Shown here one piece after another: positions 34,431-43,729 of a stretch of DNA of 64,000 bases. Location: contig CALJPD010000009.1 in assembly GCA_937981355.1 (NCBI GenBank), forward strand, positions 53,404-117,403. Direction: 5' to 3'. The notes below the pieces were generated by a model. It worked only from the letters and a program-made list of their open reading frames with translations, was not told the origin of the DNA and ran no database searches. Numbering within the stretch: the stretch's first letter is position 1; every line of letters begins with the position of its first letter. The position numbers and the translations under genes are program-made. The DNA comes from an uncultured Candidatus Saccharibacteria bacterium (GTDB lineage Bacteria > Patescibacteriota > Saccharimonadia > Saccharimonadales > Saccharimonadaceae).

Positions 34431-35861
34431 CTAGCGCTCGAAGGTGCGGACGCTCAGCGTATCTGTCCCACCAGTCGCGCCAGGTTGGCGACCACTGATA
34501 ATAACAGCGGTAACCGACGAGACATCACCAAAGGCACCTTGGCTGAGTAGCTCACGCGTCAGGTCGCTCCCAAGCTGCTGGCTGTCGGGTCGGACGAAGC
34601 TGCGCGTTGCATACGACAAGGCAAGCTGCTGCGCCACGCGAGCATCTGATGCCACAGCGATAATTGGTAGCTCTGGACGGCAAGCGGCAATACGTGCGGC
34701 AGTTGCACCAGAGCGTGTCTCGGCGACGATCACTGTTGCATCAACTTTGTGAGCAACATCAACGGCAGCATGAGCAATCGCATTGAGCCGGCGGTTGGTG
34801 CGACCCTCCTTGATAGGCATGTCATTCATAGGCCAGCGCGACTGAGTGTAGCGCACGGTGTCAGCCATCATCTTAACAGCCTCAACTGGGTAGTCACCAT
34901 TGGCTGTCTCGTCAGAAAGCATCACAACATCTGTTCCGAGGATGGCAGCAGTCGCAACGTCACTTACCTCAGCCCGGGTTGGCTCGGGGTTATCGACCAT
35001 GCTGGCTAGCATCTGTGTCGCAACAATCGAGAGCTTGCCATACTTGCGGCAGAGGCGGATAATTTCACGCTCGACGATTGGCACAATCTCTGGGCTCGTT
35101 TCGACCGCGAGATCACCACGAGCAACCATCACGCCATCAGCCGCCTTGACGATTTCCTTGAGCGTTTCTGGCTCGATAGCCGCCTTGGTCTCGACCTTGG
35201 CAATGATCTGTGCAGTCGAACCATGGCTTAGCAAAATCTGGCGTAGGTTGTTGATATCCTCCGCGCTCTGGATGAAGCTCAGCGCCACGAAGTCAATATC
35301 TTTATCTGCCCCAAACTCGACATCAGCCAAGTCCTTTGGCGTCAGAATGTCACCGCCAAAGTCGGTGTCTGGCAAGTTGAGCCCCTTGCGACTCATCAAG
35401 AAGCCATCATTACTCAGGCGCACCTTGATGGCAGTGTCGCTGACGCGCTCGGTCATCTCACCGCGCAATTTGCCGTCGAAGAGATAGACAGGCTCGCCCA
35501 CCTTAACCTTATCAGCAAGGTTATACTGGATAGGCAAACAGTTACTACCATCGTGCTCCTCCACCGCGTGGTCAAGGATGATTTCATCGCCTGCCGCAAT
35601 ATCGAAGTGGTTATCCTTGAGTACGCCGAGGCGAATCTTTGGCCCTTGCAAGTCTTGCAAAATCGCAACAGTCCGACCAACAGTAGCGCTTGCCTTGCGA
35701 ATCCACGCAATCTGATCAAGCCGCTCTTCGTACGAGCCATGACTAAAGTTGAGGCGAAAGCCATTGGCACCCGCCCGGATCAAAGCTTCTATTTTCTCTG
35801 GTGTGTTGGTGGCTGGCCCCAGAGTAGCCAGTATCTTTGTACGTTTTGTAGAGTTATTCAT
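34431..35861 (-). CDS. pyk: Pyruvate kinase
   Basis: Converts phosphoenolpyruvate and ADP to pyruvate and ATP, the final ATP-yielding glycolytic step and probably a main energy source for this reduced organism. The 476-residue protein has the family motifs KILATLGPATNTPEKI, GANGFRLNFSHGSYEERL, the catalytic Lys/Glu region IAKVETKAAIEPETL, VMVARGDLAVE and MSDETANGDYPVEA. The start at 35861 (MNNSTKRTKIL) fits the family; a longer frame to 35903 would include the promoter. TATAAT (35876-35871) ends 9 nt before this ATG, so the mRNA is nearly leaderless. It is monocistronic with its own terminator. Confidence 0.95.
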   Translation of the reverse strand: MNNSTKRTKILATLGPATNTPEKIEALIRAGANGFRLNFSHGSYEERLDQIAWIRKASATVGRTVAILQDLQGPKIRLGVLKDNHFDIAAGDEIILDHAVEEHDGSNCLPIQYNLADKVKVGEPVYLFDGKLRGEMTERVSDTAIKVRLSNDGFLMSRKGLNLPDTDFGGDILTPKDLADVEFGADKDIDFVALSFIQSAEDINNLRQILLSHGSTAQIIAKVETKAAIEPETLKEIVKAADGVMVARGDLAVETSPEIVPIVEREIIRLCRKYGKLSIVATQMLASMVDNPEPTRAEVSDVATAAILGTDVVMLSDETANGDYPVEAVKMMADTVRYTQSRWPMNDMPIKEGRTNRRLNAIAHAAVDVAHKVDATVIVAETRSGATAARIAACRPELPIIAVASDARVAQQLALSYATRSFVRPDSQQLGSDLTRELLSQGAFGDVSSVTAVIISGRQPGATGGTDTLSVRTFER

Positions 35862-36129
35862 TGCGTACATATTATAGCAGCATAATGCCAAATAGTGAAA
35901 CATAGGCGGGATTGCCTAAGTATGTACCCTGAGCGATGGGTCGAGAATCTTATCTAACTCTCGCCCCCTTTTATTACCCTCTTCTCTGACATAATAAAAG
36001 CCACTTATCCCTTTGCACTAAAACTCAAAACAGATTAGGATGATCTATTCTCATTCACTATTCGAAGAAATAGTGCGAAAAGTAAAATGAGTAGAAACGT
36101 AGAGGCTATAGTATTTGCACATTAATCAT
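35862..36129. other. Intergenic region upstream of pyk
   Basis: It carries the pyk -10 box (35876-35871, minus strand) and a 7-bp hairpin near 36058-36077 (CACTATT/AATAGTG). I see no coding sequence in it. Confidence 0.5.
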
Positions 36130-36158
36130 TTGACAGCATCATATAATCGCAGTATGCT
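36130..36158 (+). promoter_or_regulatory. Promoter TTGACA-N17-TATGCT
   Basis: A perfect -35 at 36130-36135 and TATGCT at 36153-36158 are 17 bp apart, upstream of the small membrane protein gene at 36198. The leader is about 30 nt and carries a ribosome site. Confidence 0.55.
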
Positions 36159-36197
36159 AGGCTACAATTGCCGCTTTAGCAGAAAGGAGACTTGATT

Positions 36198-36437
36198 ATG
36201 ACCCCACCCTTTGTCCATACTATTGTTGCACTCGACTGCTTTGGCGGTATTCTCTATCTCTTGTTTGCGCCGCGCATACCGCGAGCTTTTTTGCCGTGGC
36301 TGACGACAGGAATCGTCGTGCTTCATCTTGTGGCAGCTGGCATATTATACTGGCTGGGGCGAGATGGTGCGCTCCTTACCCTGCCCGGAGCGCTGTACCT
36401 TGCGGCACCAATTGTCCGGCGCTACCAGAAACAGTGA
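36198..36437 (+). CDS. Small membrane protein, 79 residues
   Basis: A small hydrophobic protein with two or three membrane helices (HTIVALDCFGGILYLLFAP, then WLTTGIVVLHLVAAGILYWL and a third weak one) and a basic tail (RRYQKQ). AAAGGAG lies 8 nt before ATG 36198, which decides this start over an upstream TTG. It has its own promoter and terminator, so it is a free-standing unit. I do not recognise the family. Confidence 0.6.
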   Translation: MTPPFVHTIVALDCFGGILYLLFAPRIPRAFLPWLTTGIVVLHLVAAGILYWLGRDGALLTLPGALYLAAPIVRRYQKQ

Positions 36438-36500
36438 GATCGTCTATGTCTCTCTACGTAAAAAGGGTTCCTCAGAAACGAGATGCTCCATGTAAATATA

Positions 36501-36535
36501 AAAAATACCGCAGCTTCATCGCTTGCGGTATTTTT
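36501..36535 (+). terminator. Rho-independent terminator
   Basis: A perfect 12-bp stem (36501-36512 with 36524-36535) with an 11-nt loop and A/T-run arms lies 64 nt after the stop of the small membrane protein gene; it could act in both directions. Confidence 0.8.
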
Positions 36536-36540
36536 ATAAG

Positions 36541-36840
36541 CGAAAAAAGGAATAGCGCTAAGCTTGGCTTAGAATAAAGCGCTTTCTCTACGAGAGAAAC
36601 GCAAACATAATGGCTCGCTCATGAGCAAAAGAGGAGGAATGATCACCCATCGCGCCTATCCACCTTGGTGGAGACCTCTAGCAAATCCATTGCCAACTGG
36701 CGATAGCGCCCACAGCTGATCGCTGCACTAGTAGCCTAACCCATAGCTACCTCTGTGCTAACATGTGTTCGAAGTACCTTATCAGTACCCCCTACGACAG
36801 TGTAGCACTATATCGAACAATTAGCAAACGTTTGTTTCAT
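36541..36840. other. Structured intergenic region, possible RNA gene
   Basis: About 300 bp with no gene but many short inverted repeats: TAAGC/GCTTA near 36558, TTTCTCT/AGAGAAA near 36585-36600, GGCTCGCTCATGAGC near 36611, TCCAC/GTGGA near 36659-36672, and others to 36820. On the minus strand a TATAGT near 36810 could start a transcript reading through these. I compared it by eye with tmRNA, RNase P, SRP and T-box signatures and saw none. Confidence 0.3.
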
Positions 36841-36842
36841 TT

Positions 36843-37143
36843 TTAAAGAATTTTGTTCGGCAACTGTTGCAGGTTACTTGTCTCAATAAGATACTCCGGC
36901 AAATCGTCTATTCGCCATTCTGAGCTAACGACAATAGGCCGTTTTCTCCCATTTGTTTCAGCACATCCGCAGGTAGATGTTTGTTTGTAAACCGCATAGC
37001 ATATTTTCTTGATTTGTCTGGTAATGACATAATCAGTTGCTTATTTTTCATGACAAGGAGGGTGCGTGAGGTGCGAACTCGAGCAGAATCGATTACACCA
37101 AAAGATACCTAACATCACCAGTTTGAATAACATCCTCTTTCAT
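36843..37143 (-). pseudogene. Frameshifted gene remnant, family unknown
   Basis: Three reading frames on the minus strand join into one plausible protein of about 100 residues. It starts at ATG 37143 (MKEDVIQTGDVRYLLV, then stop), continues in another frame (VSFGVIDSARVRTSRTLLVM, MSLPDKSRKYAMRF, LPADVLKQMGENGLLSLAQ, then stop near 36908) and ends in a third (EWRIDDLPEYLIETSNLQQL to TAA at 36845-36843). Each piece has normal amino-acid use and no other gene covers it. Two frameshifts make it a likely dead gene. Family not recognised. Confidence 0.5.
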
Positions 37144-37326
37144 CGCGGTTTACAAAGATCATCAAGCAAATGTATCATATAAAATATATTTACCACTGTT
37201 GAATATTTTATTTTTCTATATTAGTTAGTAACATTTTGCTACAAATAGATGTAACTTTTCTCCTTATGAAATAGAAAAATACTCGTCGGTTTATACTATT
37301 TCTATCCAATAGACTCTTCAGAGTCG

Positions 37327-37782
37327 CTAAGAGTGCTGTATCTGTCGGCGCATCATCCACGCACACAACCCTATTCCCACCAGTGACGCTATGCTATCAA
37401 TCATTACATCGCGCAGTTCACCACTGCGCCCTGGTACGAAGAGTTGATGGATCTCGTCTGTCACTGCATAGAGACTGCAATTCAGCAAAGCAAAGCTCGC
37501 CACAGTGCGCGTTTGCCAGCGACGGATAGTGATGCGCAATGCACGATACATCAGTATACCAAGGATAAAATAAGCAATAATATGAGCACTCTTGCGCACA
37601 AGAAACGTCAAGATAGCCGTGCTCACTCCTGGCATAGCCTGCTGCAAATGCCCAACAATCACCCCACTCTGCCCGCTAGAGACAGCGGCAGGTTGATTGG
37701 AGAGGATGAAGATAACTAAAGCCCAGCCACAAACAATCACGTAATTAAGTATAGTGACTGTTTTCTGCTTTCTACTTATCAT
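37327..37782 (-). CDS. VanZ-like membrane protein
   Basis: A 151-residue protein with four membrane helices in the VanZ-like pattern: a first helix (ILNYVIVCGWALVIFILSNQ), the RKSAHIIAYFILGILMYRAL helix with conserved His, a third helix, and the family end motif AVTDEIHQLFVPGRSGELRD with Asp-Glu-x-His followed by a last helix. VanZ relatives give some glycopeptide tolerance; most are of unknown role. It is the last gene of the polysaccharide operon, 14 nt after the flippase. No ribosome site is obvious. Confidence 0.85.
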   Translation of the reverse strand: MISRKQKTVTILNYVIVCGWALVIFILSNQPAAVSSGQSGVIVGHLQQAMPGVSTAILTFLVRKSAHIIAYFILGILMYRALRITIRRWQTRTVASFALLNCSLYAVTDEIHQLFVPGRSGELRDVMIDSIASLVGIGLCAWMMRRQIQHS

Positions 37783-37796
37783 ATAGCATATATTAT

Positions 37797-39230
37797 TTAT
37801 GATGGAGCATCTTGTCTAGGTTTTTGCGAAAGTATTTTTTTGACGGGCATCTTTGCGAAGAGATCCTTTGTGCAAACAATACCGACGAGCATCGCAACCA
37901 CACAGGCTACTATAGATACGATCTTTGGCACATGAGTATAGTAGATAATACCCCCAGCTATTAATACAGCTCCAGAGCATATAATGCTTTGTGCACGATA
38001 GCGTACCTTAACATACCGTTGGACATGAATATGCCGTATCACTGCCATGCAGGCAAAGGCTATAGCAGTCGAGAGTGCCGAAGCATAAACACCAATAATA
38101 CCTACCAAAGCAAGGTTGACGACGATGTTAATTACTGCGGCCGCAAGGGAGCTATTGGCAACCTCTTTTGTTTTTTTCTTAGCAATGTATATCGCAGAGT
38201 AATTGCCAAGGATCGCCTGGAAAAAAGCCCCTATCGCCAAAATGGGTATTAAGCCATGCGCATCCGCATATTCTGCACCAACGATTCGTGAATAGAATAT
38301 ATCTATTACCAACACATACACCACAGTTGCAAATGAGTATAGCCGCAAGCACATGTCGGACACCTTCGAAAAAAATGCGTCCCTATCTCGCGAAGTAATA
38401 TGAAGAGAGGCAGATTCGCTCCAACTCATATTAAATATGCCAAATAGTATACTTGGGACAAATGCAAATTTATTCGCAATCGCATACATACCATTTGCGG
38501 CTGCACCAATAAACATCGAAATAATAGTCCTGTCCGAAACATTGAGTACCCACCATGCGATATTATTTGGCAAAAGTGGAATAGCGTATCGCAGCATATC
38601 CGAACGCAATGATTGGTGCGTCTCGCCATGTAGCAAGCGAATGCGTTTCTTCTGACGAATAATCACTAATAGGTAGCATGTACCTACTAAATTCGCGAGC
38701 GCCAACGATATCATCAAGCTAAAGGCAGGTAGTCGCATAACCGCGACAAAGACAAAGGAGCATAGTGTACTCACGACACCAATGAGTATGCTCGCGATAG
38801 AAAAATGCTTTGCATCACCAACTCCTCGCGTAAATTGCAGTAGCACCGCAGATACGACAGAGAGAACAATATTGAGACACACAAGAATCAAATACGGGAT
38901 AGCAACAAACAGCGACCCTATAGCTAACAAAGCAATAGCTAGTCCTGTTATAGGCAGAACTATTTTAAATATCGTTGATAGAATGCTACTGAGCCTATCC
39001 GCATCATTGCGCGAATCGATCGCAAACCGAAATGCTGCAAACTCCAGTTGAACCGATAGTATTGGCGCAAACAAAGCAATATACGTCAAGATAAGGTCAA
39101 CCTGCCCATAGTCACTTGCGGACAAATAAAATGTATACAGAGGAACAAGCAAGAACGCTACGGCCTGCGTCGTGATCTTGCTAATAGTGAGGAGGGCGGT
39201 GTTTTTTATTAGCTCAGCAGATCTGCTCAT
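37797..39230 (-). CDS. Wzx-type polysaccharide flippase
   Basis: A 477-residue protein with about 12-14 membrane helices, of the oligosaccharide flippase (MATE/MOP) superfamily. It begins ELIKNTALLTISKITTQAVA and continues with FLLVPLYTFYLSASDYGQVD, the usual N-terminal signature. It should move lipid-linked repeat units across the membrane for polymerisation. Its ATG overlaps the upstream pyruvyl transferase stop by 4 nt (ATGA at 39230-39227). The basic C-terminus (KKILSQKPRQDAPS) is cytosolic. Confidence 0.88.
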   Translation of the reverse strand: MSRSAELIKNTALLTISKITTQAVAFLLVPLYTFYLSASDYGQVDLILTYIALFAPILSVQLEFAAFRFAIDSRNDADRLSSILSTIFKIVLPITGLAIALLAIGSLFVAIPYLILVCLNIVLSVVSAVLLQFTRGVGDAKHFSIASILIGVVSTLCSFVFVAVMRLPAFSLMISLALANLVGTCYLLVIIRQKKRIRLLHGETHQSLRSDMLRYAIPLLPNNIAWWVLNVSDRTIISMFIGAAANGMYAIANKFAFVPSILFGIFNMSWSESASLHITSRDRDAFFSKVSDMCLRLYSFATVVYVLVIDIFYSRIVGAEYADAHGLIPILAIGAFFQAILGNYSAIYIAKKKTKEVANSSLAAAVINIVVNLALVGIIGVYASALSTAIAFACMAVIRHIHVQRYVKVRYRAQSIICSGAVLIAGGIIYYTHVPKIVSIVACVVAMLVGIVCTKDLFAKMPVKKILSQKPRQDAPS

Positions 39231-40363
39231 ATGTTTTTTACCGCCTTGTCAAGAAACTCAAATGATTGCTGACGCCTCTTGGCAAGGTTTTTTTCGTAGG
39301 CTGTATAATCAACGGCAGATCGTAAATTCTTTTCTGTATCATCTTCTGGCAGAAGTCGATCTGACAATGCAAGGCTATCCACGAGCGAAAGAATACGATC
39401 GTCTTTGTCATAATTCATTCCTTTATTGTACAAGATCCAGAAATTCTTTCTATACTGGGCACAAAATATCACACCATGGAAAGACGCCGTAAATACATAT
39501 TTGGCATGACGTATATACCATAAGTATTTCCCTGGGTTCTCATCTTTTGGTAGCATATAACCCTTTGCTGCCCCTTTCATTTTGAGCCACGTATCAGGCT
39601 GCCATATAACAATCTTGAGCCCTTTTTCTCGTGCGAGTTGCTGTATCCGTTGTTCAAACTTACGCGACACACTCACTGCGTAAATAAAGATATAGTCCTT
39701 CTTGATATGCTCTGCTGGTCGCTCTTCTCCATCGCGATAATCACCCCCATCAATGAGTAACGTTGGATCGAGAACCACGGTGCTTTTGATTGCAAAATCT
39801 TCGGCTAGCCATTTTTGGCCATTTGGCTCTCTGACCGAGATATGATCAAAATCTCGTATCATGTCGCGAATGACTTCGGGGTGATTAGTATTGCTACTTA
39901 CTCGCCGTGCGCCAAATGAGGCAGCGTATGATATCTTTGGCTTCTTTTTTTCAACAAAATTCAAGAAATAGGCAGGGTCATAATCATCGATCATTATATT
40001 CCACACCTGGTCGCTCCCCGCAATGTACGCATCATACCCAAAATGAGCCTCTTGCAATTCTTTATTAGTGGTAAATGTGCGGTCAGACAACCTAAGGTAC
40101 TTCTTTATATACGCATCGTAGCTTATCTGATTCTTCTTGAGCCTATTGTAGATAAATGCCCGCCCGATATTACGCAGCGTACCCTTTATGCTCTTATCTC
40201 CACTGAAAACTGAGTATAGTTTTTGTTGGCCAGAACTTGAGAAGTCGATAAATTCGGGCTCAATGCCGTATCGCGTCTGCAAGACTTTTTGCAGCGCGTA
40301 TGCCTGCATAATAGACCCGCAATTATGTGAACGATGAAATGTGATAATGCCGACTTTTTTCAT
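39227..40363 (-). CDS. Polysaccharide pyruvyl transferase family protein
   Basis: A 378-residue member of the polysaccharide pyruvyl transferase family, which adds pyruvate ketals (or related groups) to sugars. The N-terminus KVGIITFHRSHNCGSIMQAY and the mid motifs FGYDAYIAGSDQVWN and ISVREPNGQKWLAED are typical, as is ASFHGVIFCAQYRKNFW near residue 285. GAGGAT lies 7 nt before the ATG. If active it would make the polysaccharide acidic. It sits between the GT2 and flippase genes. Confidence 0.87.
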   Translation of the reverse strand: MKKVGIITFHRSHNCGSIMQAYALQKVLQTRYGIEPEFIDFSSSGQQKLYSVFSGDKSIKGTLRNIGRAFIYNRLKKNQISYDAYIKKYLRLSDRTFTTNKELQEAHFGYDAYIAGSDQVWNIMIDDYDPAYFLNFVEKKKPKISYAASFGARRVSSNTNHPEVIRDMIRDFDHISVREPNGQKWLAEDFAIKSTVVLDPTLLIDGGDYRDGEERPAEHIKKDYIFIYAVSVSRKFEQRIQQLAREKGLKIVIWQPDTWLKMKGAAKGYMLPKDENPGKYLWYIRHAKYVFTASFHGVIFCAQYRKNFWILYNKGMNYDKDDRILSLVDSLALSDRLLPEDDTEKNLRSAVDYTAYEKNLAKRRQQSFEFLDKAVKNI

Positions 40364-40380
40364 AAGAATATCCTCGTCTT

Positions 40381-41376
40381 TTAGATTTTTATCAATTTTC
40401 TAATTACAATAAACCCAAGGTTGGTGCCAAGACAAATAATCAGTGCCGCACGTATTCGACCACTGTGCTTGACGTCTCGACTCAATAGCGTGCCCCACTT
40501 TAACCTCCGAACAGTACGTTTGATTTCATCAAATTCTCTTGGGAATTTTTTGCGGCTTGCATACATCAATGCACCGTATGATGCCGAGGCAACAAATAGG
40601 TTGTTATTCATCGCCTGAACGAGTTTCTTTGGTGGATTGCGGAGTGCTCTGCCTGTCTTTTGCATGTTCTCAATCGCTTGGTAGTGTCGAATGTTAAATT
40701 CCTGATGAACGGCGCTTGTCGGGTTAGTCCGATAGTAATAGAGTCTGCGATTGTCAACCGCAATACAGCGCGCCGATATAATCGCGCGGGCCAAAAAATC
40801 AAAATCCTCTCCTATCGCCATCTGAGAATCAAACCGGATATTATTACGCTTGATGATATCGGTTTTGTACAATTGACAGCCATTATTGCCCTTCTCGAGC
40901 CGTCCATTGTACAGCGCGGTCAATGCCTCGGTGCGCGTAAAGACCGACGCCGACGCAGCAACTGGGATAGTCGCATCCAAGAAGCCCTGCCGCTCTGCAT
41001 CGCCAAGTAGGTGCTTTGGTGTGCTCACTGTGTCGGCGTCAGTCGCCTGTGCATCAGCCAGGAGATTCTCAATATACGTTGGGTGGATTGAATCATCTGC
41101 ATCAACGAAGGTGACGTAACTTCCTTGCATTCGCTCAATGCCTTCGTTGCGGGCCGAGCTCACGCCGCCATTTGGCTTATCAATGACGACAATCCTCGGG
41201 TCCTTGCGGGCAAGATCATGAGCAATCTCAAGCGACCTATCCGACGAGCCATCATTGACGATGATAATCTCGAGCGCCCGATGCGTTTGGGCAATAATAC
41301 TCTCAATGCATTGGCTAAGGTAGTGCTCCATGTTGTAGACAGGTACGACAATGCTAACGAGCGTTTTGCTGCTCAT
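40381..41376 (-). CDS. GT2 family glycosyltransferase
   Basis: A 331-residue GT-A fold glycosyltransferase. The start is ATG 41376 (MSSKTLVSIVVPVYNMEHYL), set by AAAGGAG 7 nt upstream; a longer frame exists but lacks family sequence. Motifs are IIVNDGSSDRSLEIA, PNGGVSSARNEGIE, and the metal-binding VTFVDADDSIHP near residue 85; the later part (AIGEDFDFLARAI) carries the usual ED acceptor region. It overlaps the polymerase gene by 23 nt. Sugar specificity cannot be read. Confidence 0.9.
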   Translation of the reverse strand: MSSKTLVSIVVPVYNMEHYLSQCIESIIAQTHRALEIIIVNDGSSDRSLEIAHDLARKDPRIVVIDKPNGGVSSARNEGIERMQGSYVTFVDADDSIHPTYIENLLADAQATDADTVSTPKHLLGDAERQGFLDATIPVAASASVFTRTEALTALYNGRLEKGNNGCQLYKTDIIKRNNIRFDSQMAIGEDFDFLARAIISARCIAVDNRRLYYYRTNPTSAVHQEFNIRHYQAIENMQKTGRALRNPPKKLVQAMNNNLFVASASYGALMYASRKKFPREFDEIKRTVRRLKWGTLLSRDVKHSGRIRAALIICLGTNLGFIVIRKLIKI

Positions 41377-42475
41377 ACAAAGCTCCTTTCTGAAATAGTG
41401 AAACCATGAGAATCGGTAGGATAAAGTTCTTTGCTGCAATATCGAAGAAGGCTTCTGCAAATCCATACAGGATGATGAATAAGAATAGAATATACATCTT
41501 CGTCGAGCGTTCTCGCCACATCCCCCGCCAAAAGACGAAGGCAAATATAATAAAGCCAATGACGCCATAGCGAGCATATATATATACCGGGAAGTTATCG
41601 ACCGGAGGCGTCCCGTACTGGGCCTTATTGTACACCTCGTCCGATCCAAATACCGATGGAGTGTACTCTGACTGCAGGTATTGGTCAATCAACTTGGGCC
41701 TGCCAGACATAACCCTATTTGCTAGGTCATTATCAACAAACAGTGCCGCACCAATGCACGAAACAAGAAGGCTAACGATAAACAGATACTGTGCTACCGT
41801 GTTTTTCTTACGCGCCCCATGCTTACGAAGGAGCAGCCTATAGGCGGGAATAAAGGCAAGGCTCAGCAAGAGGCCCATGCGACTACCAGTCAGAATACCA
41901 ACAGCAATACAAGCAATCAACGCAATACCCGTAAACACCCGGCGAGTACCATAGAGATACATACCACTGAGCAGTACTGGGAAGAATGATAGCGATGCTT
42001 GGTTTGGCCCATCAAACCCAAGCGAGTATTTTGCAAATCCATACCGCTGCGATTCATTACCATCAAACCCAACATACACCATGGGCAACACCCCTAAGAG
42101 CGCCAAAGCAACCACGAGGAGATAAAACCCTACAGAGGTATAGAAAAATATCTTGATAAACTCGTCTCTCTTGAGGATCAAAAGCGTGCTCGAAGTTAGT
42201 GCGAGCCAGGCGACATTTGGCCATTGAAAAATGACTGAAACTCCCAGTACCGCGATATAAAAGAGCAGGTATTTACAATGCCACCTAGTAAGCTTGTTTG
42301 TTATGGCAAAATCTACCAGAATAATCCCCGATAGAGCAATGCCAATAATCAGGACCAGTGGCAGCCACGCTGTCAACTGTGGTGATACCACGTAGAGGTA
42401 ATAGTACGCGATCATCACAAACACGAGCGTGATCGCGAGTATCTTTTTTAAATTTAGCTTTTGTAGTGTGCTCAT
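41354..42475 (-). CDS. Wzy-like O-antigen/polysaccharide polymerase
   Basis: A 373-residue membrane protein with about 10-11 helices and a large outer loop (around residues 270-300; SEYTPSVFGSDEVYNKAQYG), as in Wzy polymerases. LTGSRMGLLLSLAFIPAYRL near residue 190 is like the conserved arginine loop of the O-antigen ligase/polymerase family. It should join repeat units at the outer face of the membrane. It begins 6 nt after the upstream GT4 gene. Such proteins vary widely in sequence, so the call rests on topology and context. Confidence 0.78.
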   Translation of the reverse strand: MSTLQKLNLKKILAITLVFVMIAYYYLYVVSPQLTAWLPLVLIIGIALSGIILVDFAITNKLTRWHCKYLLFYIAVLGVSVIFQWPNVAWLALTSSTLLILKRDEFIKIFFYTSVGFYLLVVALALLGVLPMVYVGFDGNESQRYGFAKYSLGFDGPNQASLSFFPVLLSGMYLYGTRRVFTGIALIACIAVGILTGSRMGLLLSLAFIPAYRLLLRKHGARKKNTVAQYLFIVSLLVSCIGAALFVDNDLANRVMSGRPKLIDQYLQSEYTPSVFGSDEVYNKAQYGTPPVDNFPVYIYARYGVIGFIIFAFVFWRGMWRERSTKMYILFLFIILYGFAEAFFDIAAKNFILPILMVSLFQKGALYEQQNAR

Positions 42476-42481
42476 AAATTT

Positions 42482-43729
42482 TTATTCTTCTCCCAGCTTC
42501 TCGAGGAGCTCTCTATAATAATTGTATAGTGTCATATCTTTGGCAGCTCTTTGGCCTGCTTTGCTCATGACTTGCAATGCGTCGTCCTCTCTGAGAAGTT
42601 TTTCTATATTTTTTGCTATAGACAGCTCAAGGTTCTCATCTGTATCAAGAAGAATGGCCGCTCTGTCTGACGCATATTCTGGTATGCCACCTCTGTTTGT
42701 TGTGATCATTGGCAGGCCTGCCGTAATCGATTCTATAACCGTTAATGGCGCAGCATCATTACATACCGAGGGCAATACGGCAAAGTCACACCCGCGGTAG
42801 AGCAGCGGCATTTTGTCATAGTCGATATATCCGGTAAATGTCACGTGCTCCCGATGTGCCTCGGTGAGGTCGCGAAGCTCCTTCAAAAATGGGTTTTTGA
42901 TATCAGTCCCAAAGAACGAGCTGCCAACCACAAGCAGCTGGTAATTTTGTTCTTTAACCCGATCAAGCGCCCGCAGCAACACATCAATACCTTTCTCAGG
43001 AGTCAGTCTACCACTGAATAATATAATCTTTCTTGAAGCATCGATGGTATATTGTTGATGCAGTAGCTTCGATGCGCGCTTTCTCGTCATTGCAGTAAAC
43101 CGGGTATTGTCAACTGCATTCTTGAGCACAGATACGTTTTGTAGTGGGCCGCTATGTGTCTTACTTTGCGTCGATTTGGCGATCAAACTGTCTTTAATGA
43201 AGTTACTGACGACAATAATTGTTGCGCCTACTAGGTACTCATATGTTTTATAAAAGTTAGTTATTTCATTATGAATATGCACATAAACTCTACCTTTGTA
43301 CCGTTCCTGATTTTTGTGCCACCGTAGTATGTGCGTCTGTATTATTGCATTCTCAAACAGTATTTTATGATGGTTTTTGGTGGCAATATATTTTGACACT
43401 TTCCTCATAAAATACAGCCGCTGCAGGAGTGCTCGCAAAGATGCACTCTTGTTTGTGTTGATGAGACGCTGGAATATACTGTAGAGTATATTATCGGCTA
43501 CTCTGATCACCCATGGGGTTTGTATAAAGACAAAGTCTGTGTGTGTATAGGCTTGAGCCTTCTCTATAGCATCTGGCGTTGCAATGCTATATACGGTCAG
43601 GCGAGCACTACCCTGCCGCTCGTTCTCATCAATAAAATTTTGGACCAGATTCTCTACTGCACCCCCCATCACCGAAGGCACTGGCAAGAGGCCGGTTGTA
43701 ATGATCGCTATAGTTCCTTCTTGATTCAT
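42482..43729 (-). CDS. GT4 family glycosyltransferase
   Basis: A 415-residue GT-B retaining glycosyltransferase. The N-terminal half starts TIAIITTGLLPVPSVMGGAV; the C-terminal half has the nucleotide-sugar motifs IILFSGRLTPEKGIDVLL (near 235), VTFTGYIDYDKMPLLYRGCD and APLTVIESITAGLPMITTNR (near 325) with the conserved Glu. The ATG overlaps the upstream stop by 4 nt. It adds one sugar of the repeat unit; which is unknown. Confidence 0.88.
   Translation of the reverse strand: MNQEGTIAIITTGLLPVPSVMGGAVENLVQNFIDENERQGSARLTVYSIATPDAIEKAQAYTHTDFVFIQTPWVIRVADNILYSIFQRLINTNKSASLRALLQRLYFMRKVSKYIATKNHHKILFENAIIQTHILRWHKNQERYKGRVYVHIHNEITNFYKTYEYLVGATIIVVSNFIKDSLIAKSTQSKTHSGPLQNVSVLKNAVDNTRFTAMTRKRASKLLHQQYTIDASRKIILFSGRLTPEKGIDVLLRALDRVKEQNYQLLVVGSSFFGTDIKNPFLKELRDLTEAHREHVTFTGYIDYDKMPLLYRGCDFAVLPSVCNDAAPLTVIESITAGLPMITTNRGGIPEYASDRAAILLDTDENLELSIAKNIEKLLREDDALQVMSKAGQRAAKDMTLYNYYRELLEKLGEE

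Noticed and set aside
36541..36840. tmRNA, RNase P RNA, SRP RNA or T-box in the structured gap
   Set aside because: None of the invariant signatures of these RNAs (such as the RNase P GAGGAAAGTCC box or a T-box GGTGG element with a CCGCG tail) was found on either strand.
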